Below are positions 1 through 7,439 of a stretch of 64,000 nucleotides of DNA, one piece after another (positions within the stretch are counted from its first letter, which is position 1; every line of letters starts with the position of its first letter). Position numbers and translations under genes: made by a program. Below the pieces are notes generated by a model, which did no database searches, was not told the origin of the DNA, and saw only the letters and a list, made by a program, of their open reading frames with translations. The stretch is from Streptomyces cylindrosporus. Its GTDB lineage: Bacteria; Actinomycetota; Actinomycetes; Streptomycetales; Streptomycetaceae. The stretch lies in NCBI RefSeq assembly GCF_022698165.1, contig NZ_JALDAY010000009.1, positions 248,001 through 312,000 of the forward strand, in the 5' to 3' direction.

Positions 1-348
1 GGCGGCCGCGGGGTCAACGGCTCCGAGAACTTCGCGATCATCGAGGCCCTCGCCGACTCCCTCGGCGCGGCCGTGGGTGCCTCGCGGGCGGCGGTGGACG
101 CGGGCTGGTACCCGCACACCAACCAGGTCGGCCAGACCGGCAAGTCCGTCTCGCCGCAGCTGTACATCGCCAACGGCATCTCCGGCGCCATCCAGCACCG
201 GGCGGGCATGCAGACCTCCAAGACCATCGTCGCGGTCAACAAGGACGCCGAGGCCCCCATCTTCGACCTCGTCGACTACGGCGTCGTCGGCGACCTCTTC
301 GACGTCGTCCCCCAGCTCACCGAGGAGATCAACACCCGCAAGGGCTGA
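1..348 (+). CDS. etfA: Electron transfer flavoprotein alpha subunit, C-terminal part (5'-truncated by window edge)
   Basis: Only the last 115 codons are present; the reading frame is open from base 1 to a TGA at 346-348. The product is the FAD-binding C-terminal domain of EtfA, which with EtfB passes electrons from acyl-CoA dehydrogenases to the membrane quinone pool. Diagnostic stretches are GASRAAVDAGW, HTNQVGQTGKSVSP, LYIANGISGAIQHRAGM and the late VDYGVVGDLFDVVPQL, which are the FAD-contacting segments of this family. An etfB gene would be expected just upstream, outside the window. The gene ends 26 bases before a strong inverted repeat. Confidence 0.96.
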   Translation, partial: GGRGVNGSENFAIIEALADSLGAAVGASRAAVDAGWYPHTNQVGQTGKSVSPQLYIANGISGAIQHRAGMQTSKTIVAVNKDAEAPIFDLVDYGVVGDLFDVVPQLTEEINTRKG

Positions 349-374
349 TCACCCCGATCGCTCCAAGGCTGTAC

Positions 375-412
375 GAGGCCCCCGTGACCGCGCGAACGGT
401 CACGGGGGCCTC
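375..412. terminator. Bidirectional intrinsic terminator between convergent genes
   Basis: A perfect 15-base inverted repeat (arms 375-389 and 398-412, loop 390-397) lies between the etfA stop and the stop of the convergent gene at 416. There is no T tract, which is usual for Streptomyces terminators. It can serve both transcripts. Confidence 0.85.
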
Positions 413-415
413 GGC

Positions 416-1360
416 TCATCCCAGGACGACCGAGGCCTGGACGGGGAAGTGGTCGCTGGGGAACTGGCCGTCCCTGGAATACGTGTCGATCGTCGCCCGC
501 AGCGTCCGCACGCCCGGCGAGGTGAGGATCCAGTCGATGCGCTCGCCGCCCGGCTTGAGCCCGCGGTAGGCGTGGAAGGTGGCGTACAGCGGGCCGCGCC
601 GGGCCGCCGAGTCCCAGGCGTCGACGAGTCCCGAGTCCACCAGGGTGTCGTAGGCGGGGTTGTCGTGCGCGGCGACGTTGAAGTCACCGGTCACCACGAC
701 CGGCAGCGAGCCGCCGAGTTGCGCTATCCGCTCCGTCAGCAGCCTGGCGCTGCGCTCACGGGCGTACTGGCTGCGGTGGTCGAAGTGCGTGTTGAGGACG
801 TAGAACTCCCGTCCGGCGTCGGCGAGATCGCGGAAGCGGACCCAGGTGACGATCCGGGGGAAGGCCGCGCCCCAGGTGTTGGAGCGGATGACCTCCGGGG
901 TGTCGGAGAGCCAGAAGGTGTAGTGCTCCAAGGGGGCCAGGCGCCGCTTGTCGAAGTAGATCGCTGTGGACTCGTCGCGGCTGCCGCCCTCGCGGCCGGT
1001 GCCTATCCAGTCGTAGTCCGGGCCGAGGTCGGCGTCGATGTCCCGCAGCTGCTGGTAGAGACCCTCCTGGGTGCCCATGATCTGAGGGCGGGCGCGGCGC
1101 AGGAGTTCGCGCATCACGGGTCGGCGGTCGCGCCAGCTGTTGGGTTCGGCGGTGCTCGCGAAGCGCAGGTTGAAGGTCATGACCTCAAGAGGGGGCACGC
1201 GGAGGGCCTTTGCCGAGACGGGTGGAGCGGACGCGGGTGACGCGGAGCGCGAGGAGGCGGACGAGGTGGGGGCCGCCGCACTGGACAGGGGCAGGGTGAC
1301 CGCCGCGGCCAACAGGGCCTTGAGGCCCAGACGGCGGGTGACTCGGCGCTGGATCTGCAC
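416..1360 (-). CDS. Secreted endonuclease/exonuclease/phosphatase (EEP) family hydrolase
   Basis: A 314-residue protein of the EEP (DNase I / Mg-dependent phosphatase) fold. The start is the GTG at 1360-1358, preceded by AGGAG with good spacing; the frame stays open upstream but without a ribosome site. The N-terminus is an arginine-rich signal peptide (RRVTRRLGLKALLAAAV) ending near an Ala-rich cleavage region, so the enzyme is probably exported. EEP motifs appear in order: MTFNLR, the metal glutamate in GTQEG, THFDHRS, GDFNVAAHDNP, DWILTSP and the catalytic SDHFPV near the C-terminus. The substrate could be nucleic acid, a phospholipid or a sugar phosphate; the sequence does not decide. It is transcribed convergently with etfA. 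Confidence 0.85.
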   Translation of the reverse strand: MQIQRRVTRRLGLKALLAAAVTLPLSSAAAPTSSASSRSASPASAPPVSAKALRVPPLEVMTFNLRFASTAEPNSWRDRRPVMRELLRRARPQIMGTQEGLYQQLRDIDADLGPDYDWIGTGREGGSRDESTAIYFDKRRLAPLEHYTFWLSDTPEVIRSNTWGAAFPRIVTWVRFRDLADAGREFYVLNTHFDHRSQYARERSARLLTERIAQLGGSLPVVVTGDFNVAAHDNPAYDTLVDSGLVDAWDSAARRGPLYATFHAYRGLKPGGERIDWILTSPGVRTLRATIDTYSRDGQFPSDHFPVQASVVLG

Positions 1361-1571
1361 GGAGGCTCCTTCGGTGGCGGCGGCCGGACGGGGCGGGCGT
1401 GAAGAGAGTCGTGCGTAGGGCAGTGTCATACCCGGGGGTGAGCCCGGCGTGAACATGCCCAGATCAAGGCGTGGCTCCGCGTGGACATGGTGTTGACCAT
1501 CCCGAAGGGCCCGGATAACTTCATTCAACGGATTGTTGATTCCGTAGGGCGGAAAACAGGAGGGTCTGGGA
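1361..1571. promoter_or_regulatory. Divergent promoter region with a TCAAC-N5-GTTGA inverted repeat
   Basis: These 211 bases separate two divergent genes. The only obvious element is an imperfect operator-like repeat at 1525-1539 (TCAAC, five bases, GTTGA), lying in an AT-richer patch some 30 bases upstream of the aldolase-like start. No regulator gene adjoins it. Confidence 0.35.
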
Positions 1572-2876
1572 ATGGGTCAGGGCCAGCAGGAGAACGTCGC
1601 GACGAGCCTCGCGGGCGCCGTCAGCGAGGAGATCAGCGCCTCCCTCGCACCGGTCGACGCGGAGCTGGAGCGGCGCTACCCCGGGGGCCCCGGCACCCGC
1701 CAGCCCGTCCACACGGTGTACGTCCCCGGTGACGTCTTCGCCGCCGACACCATCCGCTCCTGGGGCGACCAGGCCCTCACCGCGCTCGACGAACACGCCC
1801 CGGACGCCGCCTCCTTCGCCGCGGTCCTCGGCCTCTCCGACGAACTCGCCGAGCCCGTGTACGCGCGCGTGCGGGCCAAGCTGGAGCGCGAGCCCATCGA
1901 GGACCTGCGGGTCGACTTCGAGGACGGCTACGGCCCCCGCCCGGACGCGGAGGAGGACGCGGCGGCCGCCCGTGCGGCGCGGCTGATCGCGGAGGCGTAC
2001 GAGAACGGGACCGCGGCGCCGTACATGGGCATCCGTATGAAGTGCATGGAGGCGCCGGTCCGCGACCGGGGCATCCGCACCCTCGACGTCTTCCTCACCG
2101 GCCTGATGGAGGCCGGCGGGCTGCCCGAGGGGCTGGTGCTGACACTGCCCAAGGTGACCTACCCCGAGCAGGTCACCGCCATGGTGCGGCTCCTGGAGGA
2201 GTTCGAGAAGGCGCGCGGGCTGGAGGCCGGCCGGATCGGGTTCGAGATCCAGATCGAGACCAGCCAGTCCATCCTCGCCACCGACGGCACCGCCACCGTC
2301 GCCCGGATGATCCAGGCCGCCGAGAGGCGTGCCACCGGACTCCACTACGGCACCTTCGACTACAGCGCCTGCCTCGGCGTCTCCGCCGCCTACCAGGCCA
2401 GCGACCACCCGGCCGCCGACCACGCCAAGGCGATCATGCAGGTCGCGGCGGCGGGCACGGGCGTACGCGTCTCGGACGGCTCGACCAACGTCCTGCCGGT
2501 CGGCCCGACGGAGAAGGTCCACGACGCCTGGCGGCTGCACTACGGCCTCACCCGCCGCGCGCTCTCCCGCGCCTACTACCAGGGCTGGGACATGCACCCC
2601 GGCCACATCCCCACCCGCTACGCGGCCGTGTTCGCCTTCTACCGCGAGGGCTTCGAGCAGGCCGCCGCCCGGCTCGCCCGCTACGCCAACCGGGCCGGCG
2701 GCGACGTCATGGACGAGCCCGCCACCGCCAAGGCCCTCAGCGGCTATCTGCTGCGCGGCCTGGACTGCGGCGCCCTCGACATCGCCGAGGTCGCGCGGGT
2801 GACCGGGCTGACCCGGGCCGACCTGGAGGGCTTCGCCTCGCCGCGGCGCGGTGACCTGACGGCGTCCGCCAAGTAG
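1572..2876 (+). CDS. HpcH/HpaI aldolase/citrate-lyase superfamily protein (DUF6986-like)
   Basis: A 434-residue cytoplasmic protein resembling the TIM-barrel HpcH/HpaI aldolase and citrate lyase beta-subunit group. The ATG follows AACAGGAGGG with good spacing. Supporting stretches are the acidic RVDFEDGYGPR (a likely metal-binding segment), GFEIQIETSQSI (the barrel-strand glutamate of the superfamily) and HYGTFDYSACLGV, followed by a helical C-terminal third ending in a helix-turn-helix-like ADLEGFAS. Family members have been labelled aldolase or phosphoenolpyruvate kinase without good biochemical support, so the reaction is uncertain: C-C bond cleavage or formation on a 2-oxo acid is the inference. 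The gene appears monocistronic. Confidence 0.7.
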   Translation: MGQGQQENVATSLAGAVSEEISASLAPVDAELERRYPGGPGTRQPVHTVYVPGDVFAADTIRSWGDQALTALDEHAPDAASFAAVLGLSDELAEPVYARVRAKLEREPIEDLRVDFEDGYGPRPDAEEDAAAARAARLIAEAYENGTAAPYMGIRMKCMEAPVRDRGIRTLDVFLTGLMEAGGLPEGLVLTLPKVTYPEQVTAMVRLLEEFEKARGLEAGRIGFEIQIETSQSILATDGTATVARMIQAAERRATGLHYGTFDYSACLGVSAAYQASDHPAADHAKAIMQVAAAGTGVRVSDGSTNVLPVGPTEKVHDAWRLHYGLTRRALSRAYYQGWDMHPGHIPTRYAAVFAFYREGFEQAAARLARYANRAGGDVMDEPATAKALSGYLLRGLDCGALDIAEVARVTGLTRADLEGFASPRRGDLTASAK

Positions 2877-2882
2877 CGGACC

Positions 2883-2957
2883 TGTCACAGCACTCACGGG
2901 CGCCTGGCGTTGTCACACCCGCCACGTAGTCTGTACGGCACGCATTGGTGTGTCACA
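2883..2957 (+). promoter_or_regulatory. Kinase-gene promoter region with three TGTCACA copies
   Basis: TGTCACA occurs at 2883-2889, 2911-2917 and 2951-2957, upstream of the kinase start at 2976. The first copy sits in the odd-length palindrome CTGTCACAG. A TTGTCA box at 2910-2915 could also be a -35 element. Whether this is an operator cluster or chance cannot be told from one sequence. Confidence 0.3.
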
Positions 2958-2975
2958 GGAACGGGGCAGGCAGCG

Positions 2976-4892
2976 GTGGCTTCGGGGGAATCCTCAGGCG
3001 GGAACGGCCAGGCGGACGGCACCGGCCGGCTGCTGGCAGGGCGCTATCGCGTCCTGTCCCAGCTCGGCCGCGGCGGCATGGGCGTCGTCTGGAGAGCCGT
3101 CGACGAGGTCCTCGGCCGCGAGGTCGCCGTCAAGGAACTGCGCACCTACAGCGACGCCGACGGACCCGAACTGGCCGATCTGCGCGTGCGGATGCAGCGG
3201 GAGGCACGGGCGGCGGCCCGGGTACGCCACCCCGGAGTCGTCGCCGTGCACGATATCGGCGAGGTCGACGGCCGCCCGCTGATCGTCATGGAACTGGTCG
3301 ACGGGCCGTCCCTGGACGACGTGCTGCGCGAGCGCGGACCGCTCGACCCGCGCGAGGCGGCCGGGATCGGCGCCAAGGTCATGGACGCGCTGGCCGCCGC
3401 CCACCGGGCCGGAGTGCTGCACCGCGACGTGAAGCCCGGCAACATCCTGCTCGAACGCTCCGGCCGAGTGGTCCTCACCGACTTCGGCATCGCCACGATG
3501 GAGGACCCGGACGACGGTTCGGAGACCCATCTGACACGCACCGGCGCGCTCGTCGGCTCCCTGGACTACCTGGCACCCGAGCGGGCCCAGGGCGGCGACC
3601 CCGGCCCCCCCTCGGACATCTGGGCCCTGGGCGCCACGCTGTACGCGGCGGTGGAGGGCTCCTCGCCCTTCCGCCGTACGTCGACGTACTCCACGCTCAC
3701 CGCGATCATCGGCGAGCCCCTCCCGGAACCACAGCGCGCCGGCGCCCTGGGCCCCGTCCTCCGACAGCTCATGGACAAGCGCCCGGAGGCCCGCCCGGAG
3801 GCCGAGGAGGCCGTGGCGCTGCTGCAGGGGGTCGCGGACGCGACGGGGACGGACACGCCGACCACCACGCTGCGCGGCGCCACACCACCGCGGTCGGAGA
3901 CGGAACGCAGCGTGCCCCCGGTGCCGGGACCGGTGGGGTCGGCCGGGCCCGGGACGACGGGGCCCGCCGCGGCCCAGGGCCCCGGTGGCCGGGACGCGAC
4001 CAGCCCAGCCGTCGCTCAGGGCTTCGGAGCCGCCCAGCCGCCAAGTCCCGCGGGCACACCGGGTTTCGGGACCCCAGCGCAGGGCGTCGGCCCGTTCGGT
4101 CAGCCGGCCCCCGCCCCGCACGGCTACGGCGCTCCCGTGCCCCCGGACCAGGCCATCACCGGCCCCATGGCCGCCACCTCCGACTCGCCCCGGCGCAACA
4201 AGGGCCGCGTCCTGCTCGCCGCCGTCGCTGTCGTCCTCGTCCTCGCGGCGGCCGGAACCGCCGTGGCGCTGCTGAACGACAAGGGCGATGCCGAGGCCGG
4301 GGACCGGCCTTCCTCCTCCGCCACGAGCGCCACGGCCACCTCCTCGGCGTCCGAGCGCGCCGATGCCGGTCACCCCAGCGGCTCCAAGTCCCCTGAGCGG
4401 GGCGGCAAGAAGACGCCCACCGCGACGGCGACGCCCGGCGGAAAAGGCGGGAGCGAGCCCAGCAGCGGTGCCTCCGAGTCCTCCCCGGCGCACTCCTCGG
4501 GCGGCGGGACGACAGGCGGCGGTACGTCGGGCGGCACAACCGGCGGAAGCGACGGCGGCGGCTCCGGAAGCGGCGGCACGACCGGCGGAAGCGGCTCCAC
4601 CAGCCCGGCCCCGGCCTGCACCTCCATAGGCGGCGGCAAGTACAACTGCACAGTCTGGCGCGAGGCCAAGTCCCACACCGCCTCCGGCACGGAGGTCGGA
4701 GTCCTCGGCGCCGGCACCAACTACTTCTTCTGCCAGCAGAACCTGGGCCGTCGCGAGACCTACGGCCAGTGGACCAACGTCTGGTGGGCGAAGACCGACG
4801 ACGACAGCGGCAACACGAACGTCTACGTCAGCGACGTCTACATCAAGGGCGGGGACAACGACGAACCGATCCCGGGACTCCCGGTCTGCTGA
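2976..4892 (+). CDS. Transmembrane Ser/Thr protein kinase (PknB-type) with extracellular Cys-containing domain
   Basis: A 638-residue eukaryotic-type kinase. GTG 2976 is preferred because the kinase fold begins 20 residues later; the open frame upstream to 2910 lacks a good ribosome site. The kinase domain (about 22-290) has the glycine loop GRGGMGVV, invariant Lys in VAVKEL (K53), HRDVKPGN (catalytic D151), DFG (169-171) and GSLDYLAPE. A Pro/Gly/Ala-rich juxtamembrane stretch follows, then one membrane span (about 410-430, RVLLAAVAVVLVLAAAG), a Ser/Thr/Gly-rich outer stalk, and a compact C-terminal domain of about 95 residues with four cysteines and aromatic residues (CTVWREAKS, YGQWTNVWWAK). 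That domain is neither a PASTA repeat nor another common sensor, and looks like an SH3-like ligand-binding module (inference). The 3' end overlaps the convergent gene by 55 bases. Confidence 0.93.
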   Translation: MASGESSGGNGQADGTGRLLAGRYRVLSQLGRGGMGVVWRAVDEVLGREVAVKELRTYSDADGPELADLRVRMQREARAAARVRHPGVVAVHDIGEVDGRPLIVMELVDGPSLDDVLRERGPLDPREAAGIGAKVMDALAAAHRAGVLHRDVKPGNILLERSGRVVLTDFGIATMEDPDDGSETHLTRTGALVGSLDYLAPERAQGGDPGPPSDIWALGATLYAAVEGSSPFRRTSTYSTLTAIIGEPLPEPQRAGALGPVLRQLMDKRPEARPEAEEAVALLQGVADATGTDTPTTTLRGATPPRSETERSVPPVPGPVGSAGPGTTGPAAAQGPGGRDATSPAVAQGFGAAQPPSPAGTPGFGTPAQGVGPFGQPAPAPHGYGAPVPPDQAITGPMAATSDSPRRNKGRVLLAAVAVVLVLAAAGTAVALLNDKGDAEAGDRPSSSATSATATSSASERADAGHPSGSKSPERGGKKTPTATATPGGKGGSEPSSGASESSPAHSSGGGTTGGGTSGGTTGGSDGGGSGSGGTTGGSGSTSPAPACTSIGGGKYNCTVWREAKSHTASGTEVGVLGAGTNYFFCQQNLGRRETYGQWTNVWWAKTDDDSGNTNVYVSDVYIKGGDNDEPIPGLPVC

Positions 4893-6148
4893 CCTCTGCT
4901 GACTTCTGCTGACCCCGAGGAAAGACCCGCCACGAACCGCTCCACGCCGGACTCCGTCACCAGCTTCTCCTCCGCGAACAGCCGTGTGCCGCGCTCGCAC
5001 AGCCGCCGGTCGGCCCGCGCCCGCGCGCAGAACTCCTCGGGCGTGATCCCGAAGAGCTCTCTCAACCGGGCGGACGCGAGGAGGAGTTCGGTGATCAGCT
5101 CCCGCTGGCCCGGGTGTGAGCGGGGAGCGCCGGTGCCGTCGTGCAGGACCCCGCGCCGGTTGACGTACACGAACGCGCCCGGCAGCACCGCCCCGTCCGC
5201 CGACTCGATCCGCACGTCGGCCGAAGGCAGCCAGGCGCGCCGGTAGTTGCCCTCCGGCAGCGGTACGCCCTCGCTCGCGTCGATCACCGCGAGCTGCTCG
5301 GCATCGAGCCAGGTCACGAACAACTCCCGTACCGTGCCCGGCGATTCGAACGGTGACGCCGACACGTACCCGAGGCGGCTGACATGCGCGGAGACGCCGA
5401 TGTCGATGCCCGTCACCCGGGTGCGCACCATCGGGATCGGCGAGACGATCCCGAACTCGGCCATCTTGCGCCGCAGTTGGCCCGGGCAGGCGTTGGAGCC
5501 GACGGCGAGGACGGGCGTGCGGTCCTCGTGCACCAGCCGGTCAAGGGGCAGCAGCCGGTCACCGTCGAGCAGCCCCGACTCGGCCGGCCACGCACCCGGG
5601 TAGAGCAGCGGATGGTCAAGCGGCGCCTCGGCCAGCCCCAGCGCCTCCAGCGTGCGGCCTTGCGGCGGCTGCGCGGGTGCCTGTGGCGTGTGGTTCTCGG
5701 GCGGTTCCGTCGGCGTCCGTGGCGTGTGGTTCTCGGGCGGTTCCGTCGGCGTCCGTGGCGTGTGGTTCTCGGGCGGTTCCGTCGGTGTCCGCGGCGCGTG
5801 GTTCTCCGGCGGCCCCATCGGCGCCTCCAGCGTGCGGTCGTCCGACGGCCTCGTCGGCGCGGTTTGCCGTGTGGAGTCGTCCGGCGGTTCTGTGGGGGCG
5901 GTCTGTCGTGTCTGGTCCGTCGGCGGTTCTGTGGGGGCGGCCTGTCGTGTCTGGTCCGTCGGCGGTCCTGTGGGAGCGGTCTGCCGTGTGTAGTCGTCCG
6001 GCGGCCCCGTCGCAGTAGCCTGCCGTGTCGGGTCCGTCGGCCGCTGCGGGGCGCGTTTCTCCACCGGCCGCAGCGGGGCCTCCAGTCCGGGTTCCTTCGG
6101 CGGCCCGGTCGGCGTGGCCCGGGGCGTGCGGTCCTCCGACGGATCCAT
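4838..6148 (-). CDS. Cyclotransferase-like protein with tandem-repeat Pro/Thr-rich N-terminus
   Basis: A 436-residue protein with two parts. Residues 38-162 are tandem repeats: about five 13-mers of the TDQTRQTAPTEPP type, then four 12-mers of the ENHTPRTPTEPP type, probably disordered. Residues about 170-436 form a globular domain. AVGSNACPGQL (215-225) resembles the YGSN loop of gamma-glutamylcyclotransferase/AIG2 folds, and GAFVYVNRRG and the spacing of small strands fit, so a GGCT-like fold is an inference; a substrate cannot be named. The ATG at 6148 lies 7 bases after the LacI stop, so the two genes probably form an operon; the ribosome site is weak. The 3' end runs 55 bases into the convergent kinase gene. 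Confidence 0.7.
   Translation of the reverse strand: MDPSEDRTPRATPTGPPKEPGLEAPLRPVEKRAPQRPTDPTRQATATGPPDDYTRQTAPTGPPTDQTRQAAPTEPPTDQTRQTAPTEPPDDSTRQTAPTRPSDDRTLEAPMGPPENHAPRTPTEPPENHTPRTPTEPPENHTPRTPTEPPENHTPQAPAQPPQGRTLEALGLAEAPLDHPLLYPGAWPAESGLLDGDRLLPLDRLVHEDRTPVLAVGSNACPGQLRRKMAEFGIVSPIPMVRTRVTGIDIGVSAHVSRLGYVSASPFESPGTVRELFVTWLDAEQLAVIDASEGVPLPEGNYRRAWLPSADVRIESADGAVLPGAFVYVNRRGVLHDGTGAPRSHPGQRELITELLLASARLRELFGITPEEFCARARADRRLCERGTRLFAEEKLVTESGVERFVAGLSSGSAEVSRGQQTGSPGIGSSLSPPLM
5663..6037 (-). repeat. Intragenic coding minisatellite (39- and 36-base units)
   Basis: Tandem units of 39 bases (13 codons) and then 36 bases (12 codons) lie wholly inside the cyclotransferase-like gene and keep its frame. 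The three central 36-base copies are nearly identical at the DNA level, which suggests recent expansion by slippage or unequal recombination. Confidence 0.9.
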
Positions 6149-6155
6149 GACCGGC

Positions 6156-7205
6156 TCAGTCCGTCGGCGGGAGCTCGCCCGAGCCGCGGGTGATCAGGCG
6201 GGTCGGCAGCTCGATGCGCTCCGGGGTGATCAGGTCGCCGTCGAGCTGCCGGAAGAGCCGCTCGGCGGCGGTACGGCCGAGCGCCGCCGCGTCCTGCGCC
6301 ACCACCGTCACGCCCGGCTGCAGCAGGTCCGCGAGCTCGATGTCGTCGAAGCCGACGAAGGCGACGCGGCGGCTCTGCTCGGCCAGCACCCGCACCACGG
6401 TCACCGTCACACGGTTGTTGCCCGCGAAGATCGCCGTCACCGGGTCCGGACCGGTGAGCATCTCCTCGGCCGCCCGGCGCACCCGCTGCGGGTCCGTGAC
6501 GCCCAGGGACATCCACGAGTCCTCGACCGGGATGCCGGCGTCCTCCATCGCGGCCCGGTAGCCGCGCAGCCGCTCGGCGGCCGTGTGGATGCGGGGCATG
6601 TCGCCGATGAAGCCGATCCTGCGGTGGCCGTGGGCGATGAGATGGGCGACCCCGTCGCGGGCACCGCCGAAGTTGTCCGACAGGACCACGTCGGCGTCGA
6701 TCCTCCCGGCCGGGCGGTCCACGAAGACCGTGGCGACGCCCGCCTTGATCTCCGGCTCCAGATACCGGTGGTCGTCGCCCGCCGGAATCACCACGAGCCC
6801 GTCCACCCGCCGCGCGCACAACGCGAGCGCCAACTCCTGCTCACGGTCCGGGTCCTCGGCGCTGGAGCCGTTGATCAGCAGCGCCCCGTGGGCACGAGCC
6901 ACCTCCTCGACCGCGCGGCTGAGCGGGCCGTAGAACGGGTCCGCGAGGTCCTCCAGGACCAGGCCGATACTGGCGGTGCGGCCCTTGCGCAGCACGCGCG
7001 CGCTGTCGTTGCGCCGGAAGCCCAGCGCGTCGATGGCCTCCTGGACGCGGCGCTCGGTCTCCGGGGTGACGCCCGGCTCGCCGTTGACCACGCGCGAGAC
7101 GGTCTTCAGACCGACTCCGGCACGCGCGGCAACGTCCTTCATGGTCGGACGATTGCCGTATCTGGCTCCGGAATGGCGGTCTGTACGGCGGGCGGTCTCG
7201 GGCAC
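6156..7205 (-). CDS. LacI-family transcriptional repressor
   Basis: A 349-residue LacI/GalR regulator. GTG 7205 is chosen for AGGACAG nine bases upstream; an ATG at 7143 begins exactly at the helix-turn-helix but has no ribosome site. The DNA-binding domain (about 22-70) reads MKDVAARAGVGLKTVSRVVN, followed by the hinge and a periplasmic-binding-protein-like effector domain with SIGLVLEDLADPFYG, DGLVVIPAG, HRRIGFIGD and AFVGFDDIELADLL. The effector is probably a sugar. It is divergent from a ROK kinase, and the palindrome GACAACGTTGTC in the shared promoter is the likely autoregulatory operator. Confidence 0.94.
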   Translation of the reverse strand: MPETARRTDRHSGARYGNRPTMKDVAARAGVGLKTVSRVVNGEPGVTPETERRVQEAIDALGFRRNDSARVLRKGRTASIGLVLEDLADPFYGPLSRAVEEVARAHGALLINGSSAEDPDREQELALALCARRVDGLVVIPAGDDHRYLEPEIKAGVATVFVDRPAGRIDADVVLSDNFGGARDGVAHLIAHGHRRIGFIGDMPRIHTAAERLRGYRAAMEDAGIPVEDSWMSLGVTDPQRVRRAAEEMLTGPDPVTAIFAGNNRVTVTVVRVLAEQSRRVAFVGFDDIELADLLQPGVTVVAQDAAALGRTAAERLFRQLDGDLITPERIELPTRLITRGSGELPPTD

Positions 7206-7290
7206 GATGCGCTGTCCTGTCTCGTCTCGTCCACGGGGATGCGTCGGACCATGAGTTTGTATGAGGATGTGGCGTCGAGCATAGAGCCTG

Positions 7291-7302
7291 GACAACGTTG
7301 TC
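7291..7302. promoter_or_regulatory. LacI-type operator, perfect palindrome GACAACGTTGTC
   Basis: A perfect 12-base palindrome with the central CG of LacI/GalR operators lies between the divergent LacI (start 7205) and ROK (start 7440) genes. It is most simply the binding site of the adjacent LacI protein. Confidence 0.7.
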
Positions 7303-7439
7303 ATATGCGAGAGAGACTGTCCACCGCAATCTCCGGCCTGCGCCCCCACCGCGAGACCGGCCCACACTTCTCCGTAGTTGAAGGGGGAACCTTTCCCCTG
7401 GTCGACGGGGAACCGATGGTTTCGGGAGATCCGACACTG

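Noticed and set aside
2994..5000. 668-codon minus-strand frame opposite the kinase
   Set aside because: Low-complexity Gly/Arg/Ala translation, no start signal; the opposite strand has an intact kinase domain.
5663..6037. Repeat cluster considered as a CRISPR array
   Set aside because: Units are contiguous with no unique spacers, keep a reading frame and lie within a protein-coding gene; no cas genes are nearby.
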